Shown here: positions 19,562 through 28,578 of the stretch, piece after piece
Layout: each line of letters starts with the position of its first letter
How positions within the stretch are numbered: position 1 is the first letter of the stretch
DNA from: Phytomonospora sp040655735
GTDB lineage: Bacteria; Actinomycetota; Actinomycetes; Mycobacteriales; Micromonosporaceae
Reading direction: 5' to 3'
DNA: 64,000 nucleotides
Assembly: GCF_040655735.1 (NCBI RefSeq)
Contig: NZ_JBFAKK010000011.1
Location: 62,001 to 126,000, forward strand
Notes under the pieces: generated by a model
The model's database searches: none
The model's input: the letters and a program-made list of their open reading frames with translations, nothing else
What the model was told of the DNA's origin: nothing
Translations under genes and position numbers: made by a program

Positions 19562-20731
19562 ATGGTGTTCGACGCGTACCGGTTGCCAGAGGAACACGAG
19601 GCGATCCGCGCGGCCGCGCGCGAGGTCTGCGACGCCGAGGTGGCTCCTCGCGCCGCCGAGGCCGATGACACGGCGAGCTTCCCGCAGGCCTCCTACGAGG
19701 CGTTGCGGTCGGCGGACCTGCACGCACCGCACGTACCCGAAGAATACGGCGGAGCGGGCATCGACGCACTGGGCACGGCGATCGTGATTGAGGAGGTCGC
19801 GCGGGCGTGCGCCTCGTCGTCGCTGATCCCGGCGGTGAACAAGCTCGGGTCCCTGCCGCTGCTGCTCGCCGGGTCGGAAGAGCTCAAGCGCACCTTCCTG
19901 CCTCCCGTCGCCGCCGGTGAGGCGATGTTCTCCTACTGCCTCTCGGAGCCCGAGGCCGGTTCCGACGCCGCCTCGCTCAAGACGAAGGCCGCCCGGGACG
20001 GCGACTCCTATGTACTCAACGGCGCCAAGCGCTGGATCACCAACGCCGGCGACTCGAAGTTCTACACCGTCTTCGCCGTGACCGATCCGTCGGCGCGCAG
20101 TCGCGGGATCAGCGCCTTCGTCGTCGACAAGGACGACGAGGGGGTCAGCTTCGGCGCCCCCGAACGCAAGCTCGGCATCAAGGGCTCCCCGACGCGCGAG
20201 GTCTTCTTCGACAACGTCCGCATCCCCGCCTCCCGCCTGATCGGCGCGGAGGGCGAGGGCTTCAAGATCGCCATGCGGACCCTCGACCACACCCGCGTGA
20301 CCATCGCCGCGCAGGCGCTCGGGATCGCACAGGGCGCCCTCGACTGCGCCGCCGTCTACGTGCAGGAGCGGCAGCAGTTCGGCCGCGCCATCGCCGAGTT
20401 CCAGGGCATCCAGTTCATGCTCGCCGACATGGCCATGAAGCTCGCCGCCGCCCGCCAGCTCACCTACACCGCCGCCGCCAAGTCCGAACGCGACGACGAC
20501 GACCTCACCTTCTTCGGCGCGTCGGCCAAGTGCTTCGCGTCGGACGTCGCGATGGAGGTCACGACGGACGCGGTGCAGCTGCTCGGCGGGTACGGGTACA
20601 CGAAGGACTTCCCGGTCGAGCGGATGATGCGGGACGCGAAGATCACCCAGATCTACGAGGGCACGAACCAGGTGCAGCGGATCGTGATCGCGCGGCAGGT
20701 GCTGGCGAACGTGGGGAACGTGTTCGACTAG
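19562..20731 (+). CDS. Acyl-CoA dehydrogenase
   Basis: A 389-residue FAD-dependent acyl-CoA dehydrogenase catalysing the first beta-oxidation step, with electrons passing to ETF. The N-terminal helical domain is followed by the signature YCLSEPEAGSD and the flavin-binding WITNAGD. The C-terminal LLGGYGYTKDFPVERMMRDAKI precedes IYEGTNQVQR, whose glutamate E366 is the catalytic base. The base's position is that of short- and medium-chain enzymes. It is a standalone gene with a hairpin directly after; the chain-length preference cannot be read from sequence. Confidence 0.94.
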   Translation: MVFDAYRLPEEHEAIRAAAREVCDAEVAPRAAEADDTASFPQASYEALRSADLHAPHVPEEYGGAGIDALGTAIVIEEVARACASSSLIPAVNKLGSLPLLLAGSEELKRTFLPPVAAGEAMFSYCLSEPEAGSDAASLKTKAARDGDSYVLNGAKRWITNAGDSKFYTVFAVTDPSARSRGISAFVVDKDDEGVSFGAPERKLGIKGSPTREVFFDNVRIPASRLIGAEGEGFKIAMRTLDHTRVTIAAQALGIAQGALDCAAVYVQERQQFGRAIAEFQGIQFMLADMAMKLAAARQLTYTAAAKSERDDDDLTFFGASAKCFASDVAMEVTTDAVQLLGGYGYTKDFPVERMMRDAKITQIYEGTNQVQRIVIARQVLANVGNVFD

Positions 20732-20744
20732 CCAGTTGGCTTGG

Positions 20745-20768
20745 GCCCCCGCCGGTGGTGGCGGGGGC
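20745..20768 (+). terminator. Intrinsic terminator after acyl-CoA dehydrogenase
   Basis: A 9-bp all-GC stem (20745-20753 with 20760-20768) and 6-base loop is followed by a short TTT. Confidence 0.8.
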
Positions 20769-21011
20769 TTTCGCTGTCTTTGGTCAGGCGGCGCACGGGC
20801 GGTGAGGCAGGATCTACGTTCCGGTGAGCGTGGCCGCGAGTGCTTACACGTTTTGGAACCTCGAACCCTTCGGCGTGCGAGCGGGCGTGCGGATCTACTC
20901 CGCCGCGAGTTCGTACCTCAGGTGGGGACAGCGGTACCGAGGGCTTTTCTCGGTCCTCGTTCAGGCCGCTCGGCGACTACGAGGGCGTCCATGGGCAATG
21001 AGGGACTGGGA

Positions 21012-21446
21012 ATGAGCGAACAAGCCGCGGAGCTCGCGGGTCCGTGTGGGGGGTGCGGAGAGCCGTGCGTGGGCTTGGCGGCACAGCTGACGACGGATGG
21101 TCGGCTGCGGTGGGAATTGGAGTGGGCCTGTGGCGCCTGCGGAGTGGTCTCGTGTGACGGTGGCTGGGGTCCGGCTCCGGCGGAGGTGCGCGGTGAAATC
21201 CTGGCGCGGCACGGACCTGGCTGCCTGCGGCCGGTCGGTGAGTATGGCGGTGGAGGAATTCTGAAGGTCTTCCGTGAGGCTCTCGGGTTTTCTCTGGACG
21301 AGGCGCAGAGATCAGCCCGGAACCTGAGGCGACACGGTTACGAAGGTACGAGCGTCGAGGTACATTTCCTCGCTGATCTCCTTCGAGAGGCAGGGTTTCC
21401 CAGCACGGTGTCGCCTGGCTCGTGTGGGCAGGTGGGTCCTGAATAG
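21012..21446 (+). CDS. Zinc-ribbon protein with L7/L12-like helix motif
   Basis: A 144-residue protein. The N-terminal half has four Cys pairs suited to zinc (CGGCGEPC and CGACGVVSC). The second half contains GGILKVFREALGFSLDEAQRS, which has the spacing of the ribosomal bL12 C-terminal motif (IKVxREhTGLGLxEAK), then a helical end HFLADLLREAGF. I chose the ATG at 21012 with GAGGGACTGGGA upstream; an in-frame ATG at 20991 is an alternative. The next gene carries a similar L12-like motif, so the two may be functionally linked. The 236 bases upstream hold no convincing gene. Function unknown. Confidence 0.6.
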   Translation: MSEQAAELAGPCGGCGEPCVGLAAQLTTDGRLRWELEWACGACGVVSCDGGWGPAPAEVRGEILARHGPGCLRPVGEYGGGGILKVFREALGFSLDEAQRSARNLRRHGYEGTSVEVHFLADLLREAGFPSTVSPGSCGQVGPE

Positions 21447-21657
21447 CCCGGACACGTCGGGCCTCGGCCGCGCTTCCCGGTGGATGACCGCCGCAGGAGA
21501 CGCTTCATTCCGCGGACGAGCCGCGCGAATCAAGGTCGGCTCAAGATTCCGGCTCCGTCCCCAAGGCACATTCGTGGTTGTCGCGGTCCCCAATCGGGTC
21601 GGGCGCGACAAGATGCAGTCGGGTGCGCACGTGCCCGCGATGGGTTGAGGAGACTTG

Positions 21658-22188
21658 ATGTCCGGTGGCCAGATGGCTCTCGTCGTGGTGGTCGCGGTGG
21701 TGGCGGTCCTGACCGCCGCCGGTCTGCTCATCGGCCGTCGTTCGGGTACCGATGAGCATCGACCGAACGCGGCCGCCGACCGCAGCAGGGATGCCCGGAT
21801 GGCCGATGACGTCGTCGATTCCATGGAGCAGGTCCACGCGAGGATGTGGCGGATGGTGGCCGAAGGCCGCACCGGCCATGCCCTACAACTGGCGCGCGCC
21901 ATGTACAAGACCACCGAGCGCGACCCCGCGCGCTGGGTCGCCGACGTCGCCGAAGAGCTTCGAGCCGCGCCGGGTAAGCCCTCGCCGGACTTCGGCCCGG
22001 CACGCAGGCTGGCGGCCCAAGGCCGCACCGCCGACGCGATCGGGGAGTACCGGCGCCTGACCGGGGCGGGCCGCGGTGAGGCGGAGAAGGTCGTCGGCGC
22101 GCTGGCGGTCGCCCAGGGGCGAACAGGCATGACTCGCGGCTCGGAGACGGGCGCGCGATGGTGTGAGTCGCGATCGCGCTCCCGGTGA
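21658..22188 (+). CDS. Single-pass membrane protein with L7/L12-like motif
   Basis: A 176-residue protein with an N-terminal membrane helix (residues about 5-27, MALVVVVAVVAVLTAAGLLI), a charged helical middle (SMEQVHARMWRMVAEGRTGHA), and a cytoplasmic C-terminal segment. Within that segment RRLAAQGRTADAIGEYRRLTGAGRGEAEKVV copies the bL12 C-terminal pattern (aGrkIeAIKlyRevTGlGLkEAKe). The start is set by AGGAG six bases before the ATG. The last 25 residues are Arg/Ser-rich and low-complexity. It follows another L12-motif gene by 211 bases. Such L12-CTD-like modules occur in actinobacterial proteins of unknown role; they do not imply ribosome association. Confidence 0.6.
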   Translation: MSGGQMALVVVVAVVAVLTAAGLLIGRRSGTDEHRPNAAADRSRDARMADDVVDSMEQVHARMWRMVAEGRTGHALQLARAMYKTTERDPARWVADVAEELRAAPGKPSPDFGPARRLAAQGRTADAIGEYRRLTGAGRGEAEKVVGALAVAQGRTGMTRGSETGARWCESRSRSR

Positions 22189-22244
22189 CCGTCGTGAGCA
22201 CGGTGCGGATCGGCTGATGCCGCCCGCCGTCCGGCCGGACTTCC

Positions 22245-24176
22245 TCACTCCGCCCGCTCCGCGCTGTAACCGCGCGACTGGAGCCCGAAAAGCTCGGCGT
22301 AGCGCCCGTCGATCGCCGTGAGCTCGTCGTGGGTTCCCTGTTCGATGAGGCGACCGTGGTCGAGGACGTAGATGGCGTCGGCGTGGCGGACGTTGGCGAG
22401 GCGGTGGGTGATCAGGATCGTGGTACCCCGACGCGCCTTGAGGGTTTCGAAGAGGACGTGTTCGGCGCGGGCGTCGAGGGCTGCGGACGGTTCGTCGCAG
22501 ATGAGGATGGGCGCGTCGCGGTAGAAGCTGCGCGCGGCGGTCAGCCTCTGCCACTGCCCGCCGGAGAGGTCGTGTCCGTCCTTGAACCGCCGGTCGAGCA
22601 GTGTGTTGTAGCCCTTGGGCAGTTCGGTGATCATGCCGTGGGCGTCGGCGGCGCGGGCGGCGGCCTCGACGCGCTCTCTCCCGCCTCTGCCGGTGGTGCG
22701 TCCAATGTGGATGTTGACGCCGGCGGTGAAGGGCCAGTGATGGTAATCCTGGGTGACCACCGCGATGTGCTCACGCAGTCGGCCAGTGTCCATCCCGGCG
22801 ATGTCCCGCCCATCCCAGGTGATGACGCCGCCGGTGGGTTCGTAGAGACCGGCGATGAGGGCGGCGAGGCTGGTCTTCCCGGATCCGTTCTCCCCGACGA
22901 GGGCGATCGTCCGTCCTGTGTGGATCTCCAGGGACACCTCGTCGACGGCGTCTCTCTCGGCGTCGGGATAGCGCAGCGACACCTGCTCCAGGCGGATGAC
23001 GTCCGGCGGCCCGGCGAGACGGTCGGGGCGCGGGGTGGGGGTGTGTTCGGCGGCACGCGTCATGAAGCGCGTGTGGTCGCCGGCGTAGAGGCCCTGCTCG
23101 AACAGGGAGTTGATCGACGAGATGAGCAGGTTCAGGCTTGACCGGCCGCTCTGGATCGCCAGGACCGCCGCCGCACCGGCCGACAGCGGCACCGCCTGGA
23201 CGGTCATGAGCCAGCCGAGGGCGATGTAGACGCCGACGCCCGCAAGGCCCGCGATGACTCCGCCGACGGCACGCGTCCAGGTCTGGGACCGGAGCACGAC
23301 GAAGTCGGCCGCGGTCTCCAGCGCGAGGAGCTTGCGGTGCTCGGCGAGCAGCCAGTCGGCGAGGTCGAGGGACCGCAGCTCGGCGGCGGTGGGCCGGGAG
23401 GCCATCAGGTTCTCCAGGACCCACAGGCGGCGCCGACGGGCGACCCTGGCGTGCCATGAGGTGTACTCGGCGCGCGCGGAGCGGACCGCGGCCCATCCGG
23501 TCGGGATCGCCGCGACGATGAGGAGTCCGAGCAGGAGGGGATGAATGATCGCCAGGGCCCCGGCGACGGCGGCCACACCGACGGCGCCGGTGATGACGTC
23601 GATGGCCTCCTCGACAAGGCTGGTCACCGCGGTGGTGCCGCGCTGGTGGGACTTGTCCATCTCGTCGGTGAGCGACGCGTTGTCGAAGGCGGCCAGCTGC
23701 ATGCCGGTGGTGGCACGGTAGAAGTCGGTCTCGACGGCATTCGAGACCAGCGGCCGCAAGCGGGCCTGCGCCCAGCCGGCGGCCATCGACAGGCCGGACC
23801 GGGCGGCGAGCATCGTCCCGACGATGATCAGCGAGGGGATCGCCGCCTGGATCCGTTCGGCCGTCGGCGCCTGGGTGAGCAGCGCGGCCGCCGCGCCCTG
23901 GGTGGCCAGCAACCCGAACGTCGTCGCCACACCGGAGACGACGTTCAGCACGACACACGCCGCGGTCGTCGCGGGGGAGGCACTCCAGGCCAGGCGGAGC
24001 GCCTGGGCGACCAGCGCGGGGAGGCGTGCCGCCATGGTGAGGAATCCGGTGCCGGTGACCTTCTCGTCGTGGACCTGCCAGCCTTGCTGCTCCAGCTCGG
24101 GGACGACCGAATCGGTGGCGACGTCGGCCTCGTCGGTGTTCTCACTGCCGTCTCGCGGCTTTACCGGCCACTTCAC
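22245..24176 (-). CDS. ABC transporter, fused permease and ATPase
   Basis: A 643-residue half-transporter with an N-terminal membrane domain of six helices (about 60-360) and a C-terminal ATPase. Walker A is GENGSGKTS near 425, the Q-loop is VVTQDYH, the signature is LSGGQ near 535, Walker B is ILICDEPSAALD near 555-566, and the switch His is in LITHRLA. It should work as a homodimeric exporter. The membrane domain resembles type I exporters tied to peptide natural products, but no precursor peptide or modifying enzyme is next to it. The ATG at 24176 has only a weak ribosome site. Confidence 0.88.
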   Translation of the reverse strand: MKWPVKPRDGSENTDEADVATDSVVPELEQQGWQVHDEKVTGTGFLTMAARLPALVAQALRLAWSASPATTAACVVLNVVSGVATTFGLLATQGAAAALLTQAPTAERIQAAIPSLIIVGTMLAARSGLSMAAGWAQARLRPLVSNAVETDFYRATTGMQLAAFDNASLTDEMDKSHQRGTTAVTSLVEEAIDVITGAVGVAAVAGALAIIHPLLLGLLIVAAIPTGWAAVRSARAEYTSWHARVARRRRLWVLENLMASRPTAAELRSLDLADWLLAEHRKLLALETAADFVVLRSQTWTRAVGGVIAGLAGVGVYIALGWLMTVQAVPLSAGAAAVLAIQSGRSSLNLLISSINSLFEQGLYAGDHTRFMTRAAEHTPTPRPDRLAGPPDVIRLEQVSLRYPDAERDAVDEVSLEIHTGRTIALVGENGSGKTSLAALIAGLYEPTGGVITWDGRDIAGMDTGRLREHIAVVTQDYHHWPFTAGVNIHIGRTTGRGGRERVEAAARAADAHGMITELPKGYNTLLDRRFKDGHDLSGGQWQRLTAARSFYRDAPILICDEPSAALDARAEHVLFETLKARRGTTILITHRLANVRHADAIYVLDHGRLIEQGTHDELTAIDGRYAELFGLQSRGYSAERAE

Positions 24177-24290
24177 GCGTGCTCACCCCCGCTGCGACGG
24201 TAGTCAGCAACGGCGGGACGTGCGGTCGGAAACTGGACTGCCAGGTTCACGAAGTCGGTGAGCCGGCCGCGGATCGGTAGGGTCGCCGAG

Positions 24291-24776
24291 GTGAAGGATC
24301 AGGACGGCTATCTGCCGCGCTTCGACGGACTCGATCCCTGGCCGGCGGTCGACGCCGTTGGAAGGCAGGCCGGAGCCGTCTACTACCTGTCGATCGGAGG
24401 CGAGCGCATCGACCTCCACGGAGCCTCGACCTTCGTCGACTTCTCCGTCACGTGCGATCGGTTCGTCACCCTGACCCTGCGATTCCGCGTCGACGACGAT
24501 GGACGCGATCTCCGGCTCGTCTTCTTCGATGTCCGAGACCTCCGATTCGCGCAGGACACCGAGGCGGCCGGCGCGGACTGGAATCCCGTGGACGTCTCGA
24601 CCTTCGACGAGATCGAGTACTGGCGCGACCCGCGAAGCGGTTCCTGTGTCTTTCGGATCGGCACGATCATCGGAGAACTGCAGTTCGTCTGCGACGGGGA
24701 AGTGACCGTAGCGGTCGGTGAACCTCGCATCGGGCCGGACGCCGTCGGCGGGTCGAGAGAAGTGGAGGCCGAGTGA
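24291..24776 (+). CDS. Hypothetical protein, acidic beta-rich
   Basis: A 161-residue soluble protein with alternating hydrophobic strands (YYLSIGGERIDL, FVTLTLRFRV, LRLVFFDVRDL, GELQFVCDGEVTV), suggesting a beta barrel or sandwich. No signal peptide or membrane helix is present. I placed the start at the GTG at 24291, eight bases after GTAGGG; a GTG at 24258 extends it by 11 residues. It is divergent from the ABC transporter, with 114 bases between. The size and strand pattern are like immunity or small regulatory proteins, but I do not recognise it. Confidence 0.55.
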   Translation: MKDQDGYLPRFDGLDPWPAVDAVGRQAGAVYYLSIGGERIDLHGASTFVDFSVTCDRFVTLTLRFRVDDDGRDLRLVFFDVRDLRFAQDTEAAGADWNPVDVSTFDEIEYWRDPRSGSCVFRIGTIIGELQFVCDGEVTVAVGEPRIGPDAVGGSREVEAE

Positions 24777-24839
24777 CGGGCACCGAGGCCGTTCCAGGTT
24801 CTCCGAAGGGATGGAGACGGTGATCAGGGCGGGGCCGGG

Positions 24840-24986
24840 TTCTCGTGCTGCACTCCGGGTCTCGGGGCATCGTTCCCGGCGATCGTGGCCTTCTCGCAGA
24901 AGGTCGGCCATGAGCTGTACGCGCCGGAGTCGCCGGCGGTCGAAGCGACCGTTCGCATGGTCCTCGGCGACGAATCTCCGCCCTAA
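24840..24986 (+). pseudogene. C-terminal fragment of a toxin-locus-type domain
   Basis: In the 290-base gap before the STAND gene one frame reads FSCCTPGLGASFPAIVAFSQ, continues KVGHELYAPE and stops at TAA 24984-24986. It has no start. The pattern Cys-Thr/Arg-x-Gly, then A-x2-L/F-x3-G-x2-L/V-x-AP, recalls the Cys-containing module found at the end of some actinobacterial polymorphic-toxin proteins. This is a short remnant and the comparison is from memory. Confidence 0.3.
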
Positions 24987-25066
24987 TCCGTTGCGTTCAA
25001 CCATCGCCTTTAATACGTTGGAATCGGTCATGGGGCTGACCATCGCATGGAGTCCGGGGGGATCAT

Positions 25067-27565
25067 ATGCAGCCTGTCGAGGCCGATACGGCCGCACGTC
25101 TCGCGAAATGGCTCGCGGCGCACATGGAGCGGCACCGGCTCTCACCTCACGAGATCGGGCGCGAGCTCGGCGTGGGCGCCGGGGTCGTGCGCGGGTGGCT
25201 GTCGGCCGCCGGGCGCGGGGCCGCGTTCGAGCCCGGCGAGTTCGACCACCTCGACACGCCGGTGAAACTCGGCGCGTGGTTACGGGCGCGGATCGCCGAC
25301 TCCGGGGCCACGGTCCGCGAGATCGCCGCGATGACCGAGGACGTCTCGATGAGCACGATCTACAACTGGCTCAAGGGCGAGCACCTCCCGCCGCCTCCGA
25401 CCACCGACAGTCCCGACCGCTTCGACCTGCTGCTGAGCCGGTCCGCGCTCGGACTCGACCTGCACCAGCGGGTCGCCCTCGACCGGGTCCGCCGGCGGCT
25501 CACCGGTGCCGCCCCGGACTTCGGCCCCGGCGCGGTGTGGGAGCCGCGTGCGCTTCCGGCGGCGAACCGGTCCTTCACCGGGCGGCGCTCGACTCTGCGG
25601 AGGCTCGACCGGCTCCTGGCCGACTACGGCCGCGGCACGGGCGTCCTCGTCGCGCTCACCGGCATCGGCGGCGTCGGCAAGACCGCCCTGGCCGTCCATT
25701 GGGCGCGGTCCGCCCAGGTCAGGGCGACCCTCACCGACGGTTGCCTGTACCTGGACCTCAACGGCTACAGCAAATCCACACCGGTGGACATCGAGACGGC
25801 GCGGATCCGGCTGCTCTTCCAGCTCGGGGTGGGACCCGAGCGGATCCCGGCCGATCCCGAGGCGCAGCACGCGCTCTACCAGCGCTCGCTAGCCGGGCGC
25901 CCCCTCCTTCTGGTGCTCGACAACGCGCACGCCGAACCGCAGGTGCGTCCGCTGCTTCCGGCCGATCCGTTGTGCCTCACCGTGATCACCAGCCGCAACC
26001 GACTGTCCGGACTGGACATCACCAGCGGTGGCCTGACCCGCGTCGCCGTCGACGCGCTCGGCCCGGACGAGGCCGCCGCCCTGCTGCGCGAACTCCTTGG
26101 CCGACTCATCGTGAGGCACACCTCCGAAAGAGACTTCGACGCCTTCGCCGAGGCTTGCGGGCGACTGCCGCTCGCGCTGCGGATCGCCGCGGCGAACTAT
26201 CTGACGCACCATCACCCGCACCGTGAGACCATCGCCGACTACACACGCCTGCTCGAAGCGGATCGGCTGGGGGCCTTGGCGATCGGCCCCACCGACCCGG
26301 AGACCGCGATAACGGTCGCGTTGGACCATTCGCACCATCGCCTCAGTTCCGGCGCACAGCGCGCCTATCGCCTCCTGGGTCTCCACCGGGCGCCCGACTT
26401 CTCGATCCCCTGGGTCGTGAGCGTCCTGGCGGAGAGCACCGAACACGTCCGGGGTTCGCTGAGGGAGCTGGTGCAGGCCAACCTCCTGTCAGTGGATGCG
26501 AACGGCCGCCACTCGTTCCACGACCTTCTCCGCGAACACGCCGCCGGCCTCGCCGAGAGGGAGGAGGACGCGGCAGACCGGCACGGCGCGGTCGAACGCG
26601 GTCTCGATCATTGGCTGCACTCGGGCTTCGCGGCGTTCCGGACGACCGAGCCGAGCCGGGTGCCGATCGTCCTGGAGGAACCCTTCGCCGGTGTCGCACC
26701 CGAGTCGTTCGAGGTGTTCGACGACGCCTCGGCCTGGCTCGACGCCGAGCTTCCCGGCGTCCTGGCCGCCGTCGCCCACGCCGCCGAGGCGGGTCACGAC
26801 CGGCATGTGTGGCGGCTGGCGTGGACCGTCATGAACAAACTCGGCACCAGTGGGCTGTGGGGCAGCCAGCGTGAGCTCGCGCGTCTCGTCCTCGAAGCCG
26901 GCGATCGTCTGGGCGACCTCGATGTGCAGGCCCGCGGCCACCGATTCCTCGCCTCTGCGGCGATCTTCCACCAGGCCGCAGAGCAGGCCCGGTTCCATCT
27001 TGAGCGCGCGCTGCGTCTGCACCGCGAGTCCGGCGACCTGGTGGGCCAGGCCGCCGTGCAGCACGCACTGTCCTATGTCGAGGAAAGTGCGGAGGGATTC
27101 GCGGCCGCCCTTGGGCACGCCCGCCAGGCTCTCCTGCTGGAGCGGGCGAGCGGGTCTCGGCCGGGACAGGCCCGCGCGCTCAACGAGATCGGCTGGCTGT
27201 CGGCCCGACTGGGAAATCCGAAGGACGGCGTCGAGCCGTGCCTGGAGGCCCTGGCGATCTTCGAGGAGCTGGGCGACCGCACCAAGATCGCCCACACCCT
27301 TGACAGCCTGGGCTACCTCCGGCATCGCATGGGCGACCTTCCCGGCGCGATCGGCGACTTCGAGCAGGCTCTCGACCTTTTCCGCAGCGTCGGCAACGCC
27401 TACGAGGAAGCCGGAACCCTGGGGCGCATCGGTGATGTCCACGCCGACGAGGGCGACCGGGACGCTGCCGAGTGCTCCTGGCGCGAAGCCCTCGACCTGT
27501 ACACCGAGATGGGCCATGGGCACGGCGAGTCGATGCGCGAGCGTCTGCGCGGCTCCGGTGCCTGA
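25067..27565 (+). CDS. AfsR-like STAND ATPase regulator with two HTH-like segments
   Basis: An 832-residue signalling ATPase. Two XRE-like helix-turn-helix segments lie at about residues 10-48 (LSPHEIGRELGVGAGVVRGWL) and 66-105 (ATVREIAAMTEDVSMSTIYNWL). The NB-ARC ATPase has Walker A GIGGVGKTA near 199-207, Walker B LLLVLDNA near 280 and the sensor VITSRNRL. A winged-helix region and at least six TPR-like repeats fill residues about 560-830 (QALLLERASGSRPGQARALNEIGWL is one). Such proteins couple an unknown signal to oligomerisation and transcription. The ATG is supported by a G-rich site. No target gene is evident. Confidence 0.85.
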   Translation: MQPVEADTAARLAKWLAAHMERHRLSPHEIGRELGVGAGVVRGWLSAAGRGAAFEPGEFDHLDTPVKLGAWLRARIADSGATVREIAAMTEDVSMSTIYNWLKGEHLPPPPTTDSPDRFDLLLSRSALGLDLHQRVALDRVRRRLTGAAPDFGPGAVWEPRALPAANRSFTGRRSTLRRLDRLLADYGRGTGVLVALTGIGGVGKTALAVHWARSAQVRATLTDGCLYLDLNGYSKSTPVDIETARIRLLFQLGVGPERIPADPEAQHALYQRSLAGRPLLLVLDNAHAEPQVRPLLPADPLCLTVITSRNRLSGLDITSGGLTRVAVDALGPDEAAALLRELLGRLIVRHTSERDFDAFAEACGRLPLALRIAAANYLTHHHPHRETIADYTRLLEADRLGALAIGPTDPETAITVALDHSHHRLSSGAQRAYRLLGLHRAPDFSIPWVVSVLAESTEHVRGSLRELVQANLLSVDANGRHSFHDLLREHAAGLAEREEDAADRHGAVERGLDHWLHSGFAAFRTTEPSRVPIVLEEPFAGVAPESFEVFDDASAWLDAELPGVLAAVAHAAEAGHDRHVWRLAWTVMNKLGTSGLWGSQRELARLVLEAGDRLGDLDVQARGHRFLASAAIFHQAAEQARFHLERALRLHRESGDLVGQAAVQHALSYVEESAEGFAAALGHARQALLLERASGSRPGQARALNEIGWLSARLGNPKDGVEPCLEALAIFEELGDRTKIAHTLDSLGYLRHRMGDLPGAIGDFEQALDLFRSVGNAYEEAGTLGRIGDVHADEGDRDAAECSWREALDLYTEMGHGHGESMRERLRGSGA

Positions 27566-27635
27566 CTCGTCCGCTGGATCGGCCGCCCGCAGGCCCACCC
27601 GACTCGGGCTTCACGCATGCCGACGGCGCCGAAAG

Positions 27636-27673
27636 GGCCGCGGTCGGCTCCGCACGATGAGCCGACCGCGGCC
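27636..27673. terminator. Strong bidirectional hairpin terminator
   Basis: A perfect 15-bp stem (27636-27650 with 27659-27673), extendable by one pair on each side, closes an 8-base loop between the convergent STAND and secreted-protein genes. Confidence 0.85.
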
Positions 27674-27680
27674 CGCCCTG

Positions 27681-28262
27681 TCAGCAGGCCTTGATGCCGT
27701 CGGCCTTGTCGTTGTTGGCCTTGCCGACGTTGGGATTCCACGACTGCGCATCCCCGGTCGCCCAGAGCTGGACCCATGCTCCCCGCCAGTCGTACACCCT
27801 CGTGCGGGCCCCTCCGGACTGGTTGTTGTGCCATGAGGTGGTCTGGTCGTTGAAGCCGTAGCCGCCGAGATCCTGGATGTAGCCGCAGTGGGAGAACTGG
27901 AGCCTGCGGTCGTTGTAGTTCTCGTCCTTGTACACGCAGGTCCAGTAGTACGGGCAGTCCGGACGGCCGTCCTTTCGAACGCCCTGCTCACCGGGACCGT
28001 AGGCGGCCCGCTGACCGTCCATCGGAATGGTGAGGATCACCGTGCCGTTCTCCCAGGCGATCTGGTTGGTGTTGATCTGCTTCCCGTCCGGGTGCTGCGC
28101 CAGCACGGCGTCGATCTGCGCCTGAACGGAGGAGCCCGTCTCGGGCTCGGCCGCCGCGGCCGGCTGCCCGCCGACCACGGTGATCCCGGCGATCACGATC
28201 GCCGCGCAGGCCGTCAGCACGGCCCTGAGGAGTCGCCTTCCGCTTGTTCGTTCGAGCTGCAC
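27681..28262 (-). CDS. Secreted peptidase-inhibitor-I36/crystallin-like protein
   Basis: A 193-residue secreted protein. The Sec signal runs through LLRAVLTACAAIVIAGITVVGG to a cut near AAA-EPE, about residue 36. A short helical propeptide-like part (VQAQIDAVLAQHPDGKQIN) follows, then a domain with CPYYWTCVYKDENYNDRRLQF and HCGYIQDLGGYGFNDQTTSW. Its cysteines and Tyr/Trp pattern match the I36 (SMPI-like) inhibitor or beta/gamma-crystallin-like fold common in actinobacteria. It probably inhibits extracellular proteases or binds calcium, which is inference. The GTG start at 28262 has an AAGGAAGGA site; the frame opens 18 codons earlier without one. Confidence 0.75.
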   Translation of the reverse strand: MQLERTSGRRLLRAVLTACAAIVIAGITVVGGQPAAAAEPETGSSVQAQIDAVLAQHPDGKQINTNQIAWENGTVILTIPMDGQRAAYGPGEQGVRKDGRPDCPYYWTCVYKDENYNDRRLQFSHCGYIQDLGGYGFNDQTTSWHNNQSGGARTRVYDWRGAWVQLWATGDAQSWNPNVGKANNDKADGIKAC

Positions 28263-28578
28263 GTTGTTTTCCTTCCTTGAAGGGTCTCTCCGGGAACCAA
28301 AGGCGCGGTGTCCCACGAAGCCCTCCGCCGCGACCGATCACTCGCCCGCCCCTGGAGGTCGACGCCTCGTGGGATCACCCGCCCGGATCCCGGTTCCGGT
28401 TCGCCCCGCAGACTCCCGCCCCTTGGCCGGTCCTGCGATCGCGGCGAACAAGCCCCAGTTGAACCGAGACCGGCGGCGGTATCCAGGACTCGTTCGAATC
28501 GGTTGGAATCCGCCTGCCCGGACCTGGCCTTCGTCCCGCGGTCACGTGGCGTTCACCGGCGGCGGCTTGACTGCGGGG
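28263..28578. other. Intergenic region between divergent genes
   Basis: The 316 bases between the secreted inhibitor (minus) and the acyltransferase (plus) hold the inhibitor's ribosome site at the left edge. I see no convincing promoter hexamers, repeat or coding pattern elsewhere. An open frame runs through it into the acyltransferase but lacks coding character. Confidence 0.5.

Noticed and set aside
20824..21015. 63-codon frame before the zinc-ribbon gene
   Set aside because: It has no ribosome site, ends inside the next gene and has no recognisable pattern, though part of it looks protein-like.
21424..21648. 74-codon frame between the two L12-motif genes
   Set aside because: It starts inside the preceding gene and has no supporting ribosome site or pattern.
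22245..24176. Lanthipeptide or lasso peptide cluster around the ABC exporter
   Set aside because: No precursor peptide or modification enzyme was found on either side.
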